Shown: positions 17,100 through 27,320 of the stretch, one piece after another
Numbering within the stretch: position 1 is the stretch's first letter
Layout: the number at the start of each line of letters is the position of its first letter
Assembly (NCBI GenBank): GCA_965195225.1
Contig: CBDAFL010000161.1
Coordinates: 1 to 64,000, forward strand
Origin: JAHIKV01 sp965195225
Lineage (GTDB): Bacteria > Planctomycetota > Planctomycetia > Pirellulales > Thermoguttaceae
Reading direction: 5' to 3'
Length of the DNA stretch: 64,000 bases
Notes under the pieces: generated by a model
Told to the model about the DNA's origin: nothing
What the model saw: the letters and a program-made list of their open reading frames with translations, nothing else
The model's database searches: none
Translations under genes and position numbers: made by a program

Positions 17100-17300
17100 T
17101 TATCGAATCACTTCAGCCAGCCGCATGTCAGATTTGAGAATCTCATTTACAATCGTGCTTACGTCCGACCGCTTGGACTCGGCGATTGTTTGCACGAAGG
17201 TTTGCACATCCTGTTCGAGGTAAACAGGTAATATGATCTTCGCGTCCTTTCGATAGAACTTACCTCTAACCGCCTTGGAAAAATCGTATTCTTTTTTCAT
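17100..17300 (-). CDS. Ribbon-helix-helix antitoxin-like protein, orphan
   Basis: 66 residues beginning MKKEYDFSKAVRGKFYRKDA; ATG 17300 is chosen over the upstream ATG at 17315 because this opening is the common form of the family. The body (KIILPVYLEQDVQTFVQTIA then SDVSTIVNEILKSDM) resembles a CopG-like DNA-binding antitoxin. No toxin gene lies next to it on either side, so it may be solitary, a remnant or a stand-alone repressor. Confidence 0.65.
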   Translation of the reverse strand: MKKEYDFSKAVRGKFYRKDAKIILPVYLEQDVQTFVQTIAESKRSDVSTIVNEILKSDMRLAEVIR

Positions 17301-17382
17301 GGTTCGTTCAATCACGAACGGTCATCGTTTGTGCCTCTCACGCACCTTAGGACCGGCGAATAAATAACTGTCGCTTTCGACT

Positions 17383-17467
17383 GGGAGTGGCACGTCCCTG
17401 AGCGCAGCGAAGGGCGTGGGTTTGGTCGTTCACCACGCCCTTCGCTGCGCTCAGGGACGTGCCACCC
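17383..17467. repeat. Long near-perfect inverted repeat, GTGGCACGTCCC type
   Basis: Left arm GGGAGTGGCACGTCCCTGAG continuing to GCGTGG, right arm the reverse complement ending GGGACGTGCCACCC; about 35-bp arms around a 13-base loop. Related half copies at 35660-35696 and 56424-56480. The 30 bases before it (from GGACCGGCGAA) recur at 35630. Confidence 0.8.
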
Positions 17468-17504
17468 TCATTTAGATTTTACCAAGTTATTTCTTCCCGG
17501 GCCA

Positions 17505-18488
17505 TTACGAATGCACGATTTTGCCGATCGTTTCCAACTCTTCCGGCGAAAGGGACAGGTCGCCGGCGGCCGCGTTCTCGGTCGCCTGTTGCGGGTTGCG
17601 GGCACCGCACAGGGCGACGGTCGCTCCCGGCCGCGAAATCGTCCAGGCGATGGCCAGTTGGGCCAAGGTGGCTTGATGTTTCTCGGCAATCGGCCCGATC
17701 TGCTCCAACATGGCGGCGACCTGTTCGAGATTCGCCTTGCCAAAGCGTCGGTTGCCGCGGCGCAGATCGCCCGCGCCAAACTGGCGGTCGGGACCGATCT
17801 TGCCGGTCAGCAGCCCGTTGGCCAGCGGCGAATAGGCCAACATGCCGATCCCCTGCCGGCGGCAATATGCCAGGCTGCCGTTCTCCTCAATCTCGCGGTC
17901 CAAGAGAGAGAACTTCTCCTGATCCGAGTCGATCTGCCCGTAGGCGGCCAAATGGACCAGCGAGGAGTTGCAGATGCCGATGGCGCGAATCTTACCCTCC
18001 TCTTTCATCTTCGTAAGTTCGGCCAGCGTATCGGCGACCGGCGTGGTCGATTCCTGCCAGTGGGTCTGATAGAGATCGACGCGATCGGTCCCCAATCGTT
18101 GCAGGCTGCGCTCCAACTCCGCCCGGATGCTGTCGGGGCGCAGGCACTTGTAGACTTTCTTCTCCGACGGTCGGAATGTAATGCCGTCGTCGTTCGCGTG
18201 GAAGTAGAAATCCCCCTCCTCGCGGTCCCAGACCAAGCCGCACTTGGTCGCCAGCACGACCTTGTCGCGGCGGTCGCCGATCGCGCGGCCGACGATCTCC
18301 TCCGACCGGCCATAGCCGTAGATTGGTGCGGTGTCGATCAGGTTCACTCCGTGGTCCAGCGCGGCGTGTACGGCGGCGACGGCTTCGTTTTCGTCCACGC
18401 CGCCCCACATCCAGCCGCCTATGGCCCAAGCGCCGAACCCGACCGCCGAGACCTCGATTTCCGAGGGGCCTAGTTTTCGATGGATCAT
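17505..18488 (-). CDS. Aldo/keto reductase
   Basis: NADP(H)-dependent oxidoreductase of 327 residues, TIM barrel, cytosolic. ATG 18488 is used because GGAGAG precedes it and the protein begins MIHRKLGPSEIEVSAVGFG, the family start; the longer frame runs into a palindromic repeat. Catalytic tetrad residues are visible as Asp in LIDTAPIYG, Tyr in the same segment, Lys in VVLATKCG and His in YQTHWQE. Closest in style to YajO/Tas-like or IolS-type reductases. Adjacent to fucI, so it may act on a fucose-pathway aldehyde; substrate is unproven. Confidence 0.9.
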   Translation of the reverse strand: MIHRKLGPSEIEVSAVGFGAWAIGGWMWGGVDENEAVAAVHAALDHGVNLIDTAPIYGYGRSEEIVGRAIGDRRDKVVLATKCGLVWDREEGDFYFHANDDGITFRPSEKKVYKCLRPDSIRAELERSLQRLGTDRVDLYQTHWQESTTPVADTLAELTKMKEEGKIRAIGICNSSLVHLAAYGQIDSDQEKFSLLDREIEENGSLAYCRRQGIGMLAYSPLANGLLTGKIGPDRQFGAGDLRRGNRRFGKANLEQVAAMLEQIGPIAEKHQATLAQLAIAWTISRPGATVALCGARNPQQATENAAAGDLSLSPEELETIGKIVHS

Positions 18489-18511
18489 TTTCGTTCTCTC
18501 CGAGGCGGAAA

Positions 18512-18547
18512 GTAGGGTGGGACCGCGCTTTGCTTGTCCCACCCTAC
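18512..18547. repeat. REPIN-like palindrome, GTAGGGTGGG type
   Basis: GTAGGGTGGGACCGCGCTTT followed by GCTTGTCCCACCCTAC. A larger relative lies at 45735-45813. It sits between fucI and the aldo/keto reductase gene. Confidence 0.7.
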
Positions 18548-18570
18548 AACTTGTTTCATTGCACTAATCC

Positions 18571-20385
18571 TTATCCATACATCGGGCCGAAGTTCGCGCA
18601 GGCGCGGAAGTCGGCCCCCTCGATGTCGGACGTGCCGAAGGCGTTCCACGCGCTGGGCCGAAATACGTCTTCCTCCGGTACATTGTGCATGCAGACCGGA
18701 ATCCGCAGAATCGAGCAGAGCGAGATCAGGTCGGCGCCGACGTGTCCGTAGCTGAACGCGCCGTGGTTTGCGCCCCAGGCGTTCATCACCGAGTAGCCGT
18801 CGCTGAACACGCCTCGGCCGTTAAGCCGCGGGGCGAACCAGGTGGTCGGCCAGGTCAGATTCGTACGGCGGTCGAGCACGTCGTGGACCTTCTCGGGCAA
18901 CTCGAACGTCCAGCCCTCGGCCAATTGGAGCACGGGGCCGAGTCCTCGGACTAGATTCACCCGCGACATCGTGATCGGCATCCCGCCGAGCGTGACAAAG
19001 TTCGAGGAGAAGCCGCCGCCGCGGAAGTATTCCGTAATGGCCGCGTACCAGGTGGTGGCGTCGAGACATTGTTGGGCCTCTTCCTCGGTGATCCGCCAGA
19101 ACGGCTTGATGGCCGGCCGGCCGTCGATCTGCTGGCGACCCGAGCCGTCCAGGGCAGCCGAGCCGGAGTTGATCAGGTGGATCAGTCCGCCGGCGGCTTG
19201 ATCGGTCGCCTCGTAGCCGGTGACCCGCTTCAACGCCTCGGGGCTCCAGTAGGTCCGCACGTCGGCAAACACCTGCGCGGTGCAAGTCAGCAAGTGGCCG
19301 AAGAGCATCGCCACACCGTTGAGGCTGTCGTTCTCGGTGGCCATGATGTACGGTGCCCGGATGCCGTTCCAGTCGAACGACGAATTGAGTATGGCCTCCA
19401 TGAAATCGCCGTTTGGCAGGTGGTCTGTCCACTGCCGCTGGCCTTGGAATCCGGCGGCGATTGCGTTGTGACCCAAGCTCTCCTCGCCGAATCCGAGTTC
19501 GGCCAGCCGCGGATTGCCGACCATCAGGTCTCGGGCGATGATCGCCATTTTCACCGACCATTGCCAGGCCCGATCTTTCTCGTCGGCCGTGAACCGGTTT
19601 TCGGGCGAGTTTTGGTCTTCGCCTTCCTTGCAGTGGGTTTTGGTCCAAGCCAACGCGCGCTGGAACTCATCGGGATCGATGATGTCGCGTTCCACTCGCC
19701 GGACCAGCTCGACCATATCGACTGTCTCGACCCTCATGCCGAGAGATTGCTCGAAGAAGTCGTGGTCAACCAACGAGCCGGCGATGCCCATCGAGACGTT
19801 GCCCAGCGAGAGATAAGACTTGCCTCGCATGGTGGCCGCCGCCAAACCGGCGCGAACGAATCGAAGAATTTTTTGGCGAACGTCAGCCGGTATTTCTTTG
19901 TCGTCGGCGTCTTGTACGTCGCGGCCGTAGATTCCGAAGGCGGGCAATCCCTTCTGGCAATGCCCTGCCAACACCGCCGCCAAATAAACCGCGCCGGGCC
20001 GCTCCGTGCCATTGAAGCCCCAGACGGCTTTCGGCAGCAGCGGGTCCATGTCCATCGTCTCGGAGCCGTAACACCAGCAAGGCGTAACGGTGAGCGAGAC
20101 GCCGACCCCCTCGCGGGCGAACTTCTCTGCCGCTCGGGCAGCCTCGGCCACTCCACCGATGCAGGTGTCGGCGATAACACATTCGACCGGCGCCCCGCAG
20201 GCGTGACGCGTGCTGTCGGCGATCAGTTTTGCGACCGCTCGGGCCATGCCCATCGTTTGGTCTTCGAGCGATTCTCGCACCCCTTTGCGACGACCGTCGA
20301 TGGTCGGCCGGATGCCGACTTTCGGCAACGATCCGACCAACCGATTTGCCAACGAAACACCGTTATTATTTGTCTGGGGTGTCAT
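18571..20385 (-). CDS. fucI: L-fucose isomerase
   Basis: Isomerises L-fucose to L-fuculose (and often D-arabinose to D-ribulose), the first step of fucose use. ATG 20385, with AAGGAG upstream, gives 604 residues, the normal length; the frame open to 20577 is not coding. Conserved blocks across the manganese site are intact: GEESLGHNAIAAGFQGQRQW, SSFDWNG, MATENDSLNGVAML and the C-terminal ANHGAFSYGHVGADL. Planctomycetes commonly degrade fucose-containing polysaccharides; no fuculokinase or aldolase gene is in the window. Confidence 0.95.
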   Translation of the reverse strand: MTPQTNNNGVSLANRLVGSLPKVGIRPTIDGRRKGVRESLEDQTMGMARAVAKLIADSTRHACGAPVECVIADTCIGGVAEAARAAEKFAREGVGVSLTVTPCWCYGSETMDMDPLLPKAVWGFNGTERPGAVYLAAVLAGHCQKGLPAFGIYGRDVQDADDKEIPADVRQKILRFVRAGLAAATMRGKSYLSLGNVSMGIAGSLVDHDFFEQSLGMRVETVDMVELVRRVERDIIDPDEFQRALAWTKTHCKEGEDQNSPENRFTADEKDRAWQWSVKMAIIARDLMVGNPRLAELGFGEESLGHNAIAAGFQGQRQWTDHLPNGDFMEAILNSSFDWNGIRAPYIMATENDSLNGVAMLFGHLLTCTAQVFADVRTYWSPEALKRVTGYEATDQAAGGLIHLINSGSAALDGSGRQQIDGRPAIKPFWRITEEEAQQCLDATTWYAAITEYFRGGGFSSNFVTLGGMPITMSRVNLVRGLGPVLQLAEGWTFELPEKVHDVLDRRTNLTWPTTWFAPRLNGRGVFSDGYSVMNAWGANHGAFSYGHVGADLISLCSILRIPVCMHNVPEEDVFRPSAWNAFGTSDIEGADFRACANFGPMYG

Positions 20386-20797
20386 GCGAGGTTTCTCCTT
20401 GCCATTCTGGATATCAGATGAACCCACAGTTTGGCGTCCGGCCTCGCAATCCGCAAGGGTGGGGGGCAGTTCTCTTGTCTTGCTGCTGCCGGCACTGGCA
20501 AAGCCAGTGGCACGAGGTCCGGTCGCCTCGTTGGGGTATATGCCGACGAAATTGCTCGGGCCACAGAATCGATACAAGGTGAGCGATTGGGAGGGCTATA
20601 TGGCGTATTTTTCGCAGGTGGCTGTGGGTGACGACGATCTTGATGGCTATTACACAACTACAGAGGGGGTTGGTTTTTGACATATCCAATTCATGGGCAA
20701 TATAGGAAGGGTGGGTAGACCTGCCGTTAAGTGTCCTAATTTATCCATTAGTTAAGCCGCATTTCCAAACACGTTCTCAAATCGAAGGAGAGTCCAG
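20386..20797. other. Intergenic region without recognised gene
   Basis: Divergent spacer between fucI and the MscS-like gene. It holds a fragment of the dispersed repeat (CACTGGCAAAGCCAGTGGCA near 20492) and otherwise no supported feature. Confidence 0.4.
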
Positions 20798-22345
20798 ATG
20801 CAACTATTGCTATCGCAAGGAAGTTTCTTCAGCCAGGAAGGCTGGCAGAAGCTCGTCAATTCGATGACCGAGCTTGTCGGCGGCTACATCCCGAACGCGG
20901 TGGCCGCCGTGGCAATCCTGATCGTAGGTTGGTTGGTTGCGCTCATGGCGGCCGCCATTACCCGCGGCACCCTAAATCGGACGGGGCTTAGCGGCCGGTT
21001 GGGACGGTGGTTCGCCACCGAGCCTGGCCAAGAGGTTCCGAAAGTTGAACGCCCCATCTCCAAGGGCGTCTTCTGGCTCGTCATGCTGTTCGTTCTGGTG
21101 GCATTTTTCCAGACCTTGGGGCTGACGCTGGTTACGGAGCCGCTCAGAAATTTCCTCAACCAATTGTTCGTGTATGCGCCTCGATTGTTGGCAGCCGGGG
21201 TATTGCTCGTCGCGGCATGGGGCGTGGCAACCGCGATGCGCTTCGTTATAAAAAGAGGGCTTACGGCCACGAAACTGGATCGGCGGTTGAGCCGTCAGGC
21301 GGGCGTCGAGGACGAAGACGCCGTTCCGATGACGAAGACCATCTCGGACGCGGCCTACTGGCTGGTGTTCCTGTTGTTCCTGCCGGCGGTCCTGGACGCC
21401 TTGGCCGTGCCGGGGTTGCTCGCGCCGGTGCAAGAGATGTTGACTAAGATTCTGAGCTTCTTGCCGAACCTGTTTGCCGCTGGAGTCATCCTTGCGGTAG
21501 GCTGGTTCGTGGCTCGGATCGTGCAGCGAATCGTCGCCAACCTGCTTGTCGCCGTGGGCACTGACCGCCTCGGCGAGCGGACCGGACTGGCGGCGGTTTT
21601 GGAAAAGAACCGTCTCTCCGACGTAGTGGCGCTGATCGTCTACGTGCTGATTCTGATTCCGGTCCTGATCGCCACGCTAAATGCCCTTGCGATCGATGCC
21701 GTCACCCAGCCCGCAAGCCAGATGCTCAACACAATCCTGGGCGTGTTGCCTGGTATTTTCGCTGCCGTGCTCGTGGTCGGCATCGCCTATGTCGTGGGCC
21801 GCGTAGTGGCGGGCCTGACGACGAAAGTCCTTGCGGCCGTCGGTTTCAACAAGTTGCCCGCCACGCTGGGATTGGGTAGCGAACCGGCGCCGGGCCAACG
21901 GACGCCGGCGGATATGGCGGGGACGCTCTTGCTGATCGCCATCGTTCTGGTCGCCGTAATGCAAGCGATGCCCATGCTGGGATTCGACTTGGCGGCGGAA
22001 CTGACGGCGCAATTCATCGTCTTTGCCGGCCACGTGTTCCTGGGCCTGATGATCTTCGCGTTGGGTTTGTACCTCGGGAAGCTGGCCGCCGAAACGATCA
22101 GGGCGACCGGTATGGTCCAGGCAAAGCTGTTCGCGCCGGCAGCGAGAATTGCGATTCTCGTCCTAGCAGGCGCCATGGGCCTGCGCCACATGGGATTGGC
22201 CGACGAGATCGTCAATCTGACATTCGGACTGACTCTCGGGGCCATCGCCGTTGCCGGGGCCATCGCATTTGGCATCGGCGGACGCGATGCCGCCAAGATC
22301 GCCATCGAGGAGTTCGTGGAATCGAGGAAGTCCGGCAAGAAGTAA
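20798..22345 (+). CDS. MscS-related membrane protein with TM-helix repeats
   Basis: 515-residue inner-membrane protein. It contains three or four repeats of a conserved amphipathic TM-helix block (PNAVAAVAILIVGWLVA, PRLLAAGVLLVAAWGVA, PNLFAAGVILAVGWFVA, PGIFAAVLVVGIAYVVG), each followed by one or two more hydrophobic helices. This is the arrangement of CmpX-like small-conductance channel relatives, which often lack the cytosolic beta domain of MscS; I see none here. A GAAGGAGAG ribosome binding site precedes ATG 20798. Likely role is osmotic or membrane-tension response. A strong terminator follows. Confidence 0.85.
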   Translation: MQLLLSQGSFFSQEGWQKLVNSMTELVGGYIPNAVAAVAILIVGWLVALMAAAITRGTLNRTGLSGRLGRWFATEPGQEVPKVERPISKGVFWLVMLFVLVAFFQTLGLTLVTEPLRNFLNQLFVYAPRLLAAGVLLVAAWGVATAMRFVIKRGLTATKLDRRLSRQAGVEDEDAVPMTKTISDAAYWLVFLLFLPAVLDALAVPGLLAPVQEMLTKILSFLPNLFAAGVILAVGWFVARIVQRIVANLLVAVGTDRLGERTGLAAVLEKNRLSDVVALIVYVLILIPVLIATLNALAIDAVTQPASQMLNTILGVLPGIFAAVLVVGIAYVVGRVVAGLTTKVLAAVGFNKLPATLGLGSEPAPGQRTPADMAGTLLLIAIVLVAVMQAMPMLGFDLAAELTAQFIVFAGHVFLGLMIFALGLYLGKLAAETIRATGMVQAKLFAPAARIAILVLAGAMGLRHMGLADEIVNLTFGLTLGAIAVAGAIAFGIGGRDAAKIAIEEFVESRKSGKK

Positions 22346-22362
22346 TCTGGAAGTTTTGGACA

Positions 22363-22397
22363 ATAGCCGGGGGCTGCTAGCCCCCGGCTATTTTTTT
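22363..22397 (+). terminator. Rho-independent terminator
   Basis: ATAGCCGGGGGCT, loop GC, AGCCCCCGGCTAT then a T-run (22391-22397). Ends the MscS-like transcript; it also separates the convergent prs gene. Confidence 0.92.
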
Positions 22398-22423
22398 CTC
22401 TTTTCCTTATCCCCAACTCACAC

Positions 22424-23368
22424 TCAAACAAACAGCTTGCTGACCGACTCGTTGCGGTGAATCCGCTTGATTGCCTCGCCCAAGAGTGGGGCAACGCTGA
22501 GAACCGTCAGTTTGGGTATCTGTTTCTCGGAGGGTAATGGAGTGGTGTCGGTCAGAACCAGGCCGTCGATCGGGGCCTTTTGGATGTGTTCGACCGCATT
22601 GCCCACCAAAAGGCCGTGGGTGGCGGCTAGGAACACCTGCCGAGCGCCGTGTTGATGCAGAACCTCGGCCGCGCCGCAGATCGAGCCGGCGGTGCTGATC
22701 ATGTCGTCGAAGATCAGCGCCACGCATCCCTTGATCTTCTCGCCGATGATGTTGGCTTGCGTGGTTTTTTCGGCCGAGCTGCGTCGTTTGTCGATGATAG
22801 CCAGTCGCCCGCCCAAACGGGTCATGTGCGCCAGTGCCCGCTTGATACCCCCCCCGTCGGGACTTACCACCACGAGATCCTCGTTGACGATATTCATGGC
22901 CTTGAAGTGCTCGTCGATGACCGGGGCCGCGTAAAGATGGTCCACCGGGATGTCGAAGAAGCCCTGGATTTGTGCCGCGTGAAGGTCCATCGTCAAAACG
23001 CGGTCGGCCCCCGCGTGGGTAATAAGATTGGCCACCAATTTGGCGGTGATCGGCACTCGCCCTTCGTCCTTGCGGTCTTGTCGGGCATAGCCGAAGTATG
23101 GGATGACGGCGTTTATCCGCTCCGCGCTTGCCCTACGGAAACTCTCGATCATGATCAAGAGCTCCATGAGGTTTTCGTTTACGGGGGGGCAGGTGGGCTG
23201 GATGATGAACACGTTTCGGCCGCGTACGTCCTCGTCGATCTTGCAGGAGATTTCGCCGTCGGGAAAGTTAACCACTGTCGCCTCGCCCAGCGGCAACCCC
23301 AGGTACTCGGAAATTCGCTTGGCCAGGGCGGGGTGTGCTCGTCCGGTGAAGAGTTTCATGGAGTTCAT
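22424..23368 (-). CDS. prs: Ribose-phosphate pyrophosphokinase
   Basis: Makes PRPP from ribose 5-phosphate and ATP for purine, pyrimidine, histidine and tryptophan synthesis. 314 residues. Signature parts are all present: FPDGEISCKI, YFGYARQDRK, DLHAAQIQGFFDIPVDHLYA, the PRPP loop FDDMISTAGSICGAA, and DKRRSS. The ATG at 23368 has no ribosome binding site; the bases before it form a heptamer array. Convergent with the MscS-like gene, divergent from argB. Confidence 0.96.
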   Translation of the reverse strand: MNSMKLFTGRAHPALAKRISEYLGLPLGEATVVNFPDGEISCKIDEDVRGRNVFIIQPTCPPVNENLMELLIMIESFRRASAERINAVIPYFGYARQDRKDEGRVPITAKLVANLITHAGADRVLTMDLHAAQIQGFFDIPVDHLYAAPVIDEHFKAMNIVNEDLVVVSPDGGGIKRALAHMTRLGGRLAIIDKRRSSAEKTTQANIIGEKIKGCVALIFDDMISTAGSICGAAEVLHQHGARQVFLAATHGLLVGNAVEHIQKAPIDGLVLTDTTPLPSEKQIPKLTVLSVAPLLGEAIKRIHRNESVSKLFV

Positions 23369-23373
23369 GAGGT

Positions 23374-23394
23374 AAGGGTTTTGGGCTAGGGATT
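23374..23394 (-). repeat. Heptamer array upstream of prs
   Basis: Plus-strand units AAGGGTT, TTGGGCT, AGGGATT; in prs orientation this places CCC-containing heptamers directly before the SD-less start codon. Confidence 0.6.
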
Positions 23395-23538
23395 AGAGTG
23401 TAGCGGCCGGGATTGCCCGGCTCGATATTCAACGCAAGACGACGATCCATTCACACTTGCCCACAATCTTGCCACGAACGGCCGCGGTGTTCCAGTGGGG
23501 GCACCCCCCTTTTTCGACCGCCACGGGCTGGGTTGTCG

Positions 23539-23566
23539 TTGACACGCCGCCTCGTGACACTAAAAT
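23539..23566 (+). promoter_or_regulatory. Predicted argBDF promoter
   Basis: TTGACA (23539-23544), 16-base spacer, TAAAAT (23561-23566), about 75 bases before the argB start. No ARG-box palindrome was recognised. Confidence 0.55.
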
Positions 23567-23646
23567 ATGGCGTTTTCCCGGAACGGGCTTTCCACCGTAC
23601 CGGTAGCTGCTAAACGCGTTGCATACGAAGCTCAAGGAGCGTCACG

Positions 23647-24576
23647 TTGGAAGAGGCTATCCAAAAAGCCGATGTCCTGATCGAAGCCCTCCAGTGGATC
23701 CGCCAATTTCGCGGAAAGATCACTGTAATTAAATTGGGGGGGAGCATAATGGAGGACCATAAGGCGATGGTCCACCTGCTGCTCGACGTCGTCTTCATGG
23801 AGACGGTCGGCATGAGGCCGGTGGTCGTTCACGGCGGCGGACCGGCGATCAACCGCGCCATGGACGCGGTCGGGTTGCAGCCGCGCTTTGTCCAGGGCCG
23901 ACGCCACACCGACACCGACACGCTGACCGTTGTCGAGCGGGTGCTGGCCGGAGAAGTCAACCAGAAAATCGCCCAGCAGATTGACGAGTTGGGCGGTCAG
24001 GCCCGACCCTTGAACTTCGGCACGAAAAACGTACTGTTCGGCCGCCGCGCGTCGGTGCATGACGAACGTGGAACGCCTCTCGATTTGGGTTACGTAGGCG
24101 TCGTGACCCGCGTGGACCGGGACTCGATCGTCGAGCTTTGCAACGCCGGCGTGGTGCCGGTCATCCCGTCGATGTGCGTCACCGAGGACGGCCAGAAGCT
24201 GAACGTCAACGCCGACACCGCCGCCACCGCGGTGGCCCAGGCCCTGGAGGCCGAAAAACTGGTCTATCTGAGCGACATCAACGGCGTCCGCCGCAATCAG
24301 AACGATCCCGATTCGTTGATCCACTCGCTGACGGCCGATGAGGCTCTGGAGTTGATTTCCGACGGTTCGATCAACTCCGGCATGATCCCCAAGGTCCAAG
24401 CCTGCCTGGAAACGTTGGGCCGGGGCGTGCATAAGGTGCATATCATCGATGGCCGGCTGAGACATTCGCTGCTGTTGGAAGTGTACACGAACAAGGGCGT
24501 GGGAACGCAGATAGTGCGGAATTCGGGATTCGAGAACCGGGATTCGGGGATCGGGGATCGGGATTCGGAAGTTTAG
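23647..24576 (+). CDS. argB: Acetylglutamate kinase
   Basis: Phosphorylates N-acetylglutamate in arginine synthesis. The start is TTG 23647, supported by AAGGAG eight bases upstream and by the normal N-terminus (ADVLIEALQWIRQFRGKITV). Visible motifs: IKLGGSIM, VVVHGGGPAIN, GLQPRFVQGRRHT, VNADTAATAVAQAL and SDINGV, SINSGMIPKVQAC. The N-terminal helix before the kinase core is of the kind found in arginine-inhibited hexameric enzymes, so feedback control is possible. The last 17 residues (SGFENRDSGIGDRDSEV) are encoded by a heptamer array and lie beyond the family's usual end. Confidence 0.96.
   Translation: MEEAIQKADVLIEALQWIRQFRGKITVIKLGGSIMEDHKAMVHLLLDVVFMETVGMRPVVVHGGGPAINRAMDAVGLQPRFVQGRRHTDTDTLTVVERVLAGEVNQKIAQQIDELGGQARPLNFGTKNVLFGRRASVHDERGTPLDLGYVGVVTRVDRDSIVELCNAGVVPVIPSMCVTEDGQKLNVNADTAATAVAQALEAEKLVYLSDINGVRRNQNDPDSLIHSLTADEALELISDGSINSGMIPKVQACLETLGRGVHKVHIIDGRLRHSLLLEVYTNKGVGTQIVRNSGFENRDSGIGDRDSEV
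24521..24569 (+). repeat. Heptamer array encoding the ArgB C-terminal tail
   Basis: Seven consecutive units: ATTCGGG, ATTCGAG, AACCGGG, ATTCGGG, GATCGGG, GATCGGG, ATTCGGA. Three units equal 21 bases, so the protein shows a seven-residue echo (SGFENRD / SGIGDRD). Confidence 0.85.
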
Positions 24577-24607
24577 CCGCCGCCGGCACGGCGGCGCAAA
24601 CAAGGGG

Positions 24608-24625
24608 TGGTCGGTTCACCGACCA
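24608..24625 (+). repeat. TGGTCGG-TTCA-CCGACCA hairpin before argD
   Basis: Perfect seven-base stem with a TTCA loop. Variants lie before argF (25909-25926) and hdrA (28917-28936), each 30-60 bases upstream of the start codon. Confidence 0.75.
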
Positions 24626-24681
24626 CTTAACCGACCACTATTATCGCGTGCGACCCGTTGCATCCAAGGGAGAAAACCAAA

Positions 24682-25908
<1,227 letters not shown>

Positions 25909-25911
<3 letters not shown>

Positions 25912-25926
25912 TCGGTTCACCGACCA
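25909..25926 (+). repeat. TGATCGG-TTCA-CCGACCA hairpin before argF
   Basis: Member of the hairpin family described at 24608; one stem pair is a mismatch (A versus C position). It lies directly after the argD stop, 34 bases before argF. Confidence 0.7.
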
Positions 25927-25959
25927 CTTGAATATACCGCTAATATCGGGAGCGACGCC

Positions 25960-26880
25960 ATGCGACACCTCATAACGCTGGCCGACTTGACGACGGCCGA
26001 AATCGAGCAAATATTCTCGATCTCAAAGCAGCTTAAACGCGAGTGCCGCGACGGCAAGCGCGAGCCGCTGCTGTCGGGTCGGGTCATGGCGATGCTGTTC
26101 GAGAAACCGTCCCTGCGCACCCGCGCCAGTTTCGAGGCGGCCATGACCCACCTGGGCGGAAACTCGATCTTCCTCGGCGGCGAAGCCGGTTTCGGCCGCC
26201 GCGAGAGCGTTGCCGATTTCGCCCGAAGCCTGAGCGGATATGCCGACGTGGTGGTCGTCCGCGCCGGCAGCCATCAAACGGCAGTCGATCTGGCCGAGCA
26301 TTGCACTTGCCCGGTAATCAACGGTTTGACCGACTTTGGCCACCCCTGCCAGGCCCTGACCGATCTGTTCACCATCGGCGAATCGACCGGCAATCTGGCC
26401 GGTCAAACGCTGGCCTGGATAGGCGACGCAAACAACGTTGCCCGGAGCATCGCCGTCGGTTGCGGCAAGCTGGGTGTGCGGATGGTCATGGCCACGCCCG
26501 AGAAATATCGGTTCGACGAGCAATCGCTGGCCTGGATTCGGCGGCAAGCGCCCGACTTGGAACTGGTCGTCACCGACGATCCGGCCCGTGCGGTCCGCGA
26601 TGCCTCGGCGATCTATACCGACGTTTGGGCGAGCATGGGCCAAGAGGTCGAGAACGAGTCGCGGCGTCGAGAGTTTGCTCCCTTCCAGGTGAACGCCGCG
26701 TTGATCGAACGTGCCCTGCCGAATGCGATCTTCATGCACTGTCTTCCCGCCCATCGCGGCGAGGAAGTGACCGACGAGGTGATCGACGGCCCGCGAAGCG
26801 TGGTGTTCGAGCAGTCCGCCAACCGCATGCACGTACAGAAGGGGGTTCTTGCGTGGATGTTGGGGGCGAAACTGGAATAG
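25960..26880 (+). CDS. argF: Ornithine carbamoyltransferase
   Basis: Carbamoylates ornithine to citrulline. 306 residues, normal length. The carbamoyl-phosphate loop reads EKPSLRTR, with Leu where the textbook motif has Thr; the rest is standard: HPCQALTDL, the ornithine-binding SMG loop in DVWASMGQE, and HCLPAHRGEEV. Third gene of argBDF; the cluster lacks argC (found at 44677), argG and argH. GGGAG precedes the ATG. Confidence 0.95.
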   Translation: MRHLITLADLTTAEIEQIFSISKQLKRECRDGKREPLLSGRVMAMLFEKPSLRTRASFEAAMTHLGGNSIFLGGEAGFGRRESVADFARSLSGYADVVVVRAGSHQTAVDLAEHCTCPVINGLTDFGHPCQALTDLFTIGESTGNLAGQTLAWIGDANNVARSIAVGCGKLGVRMVMATPEKYRFDEQSLAWIRRQAPDLELVVTDDPARAVRDASAIYTDVWASMGQEVENESRRREFAPFQVNAALIERALPNAIFMHCLPAHRGEEVTDEVIDGPRSVVFEQSANRMHVQKGVLAWMLGAKLE

Positions 26881-27320
<440 letters not shown>

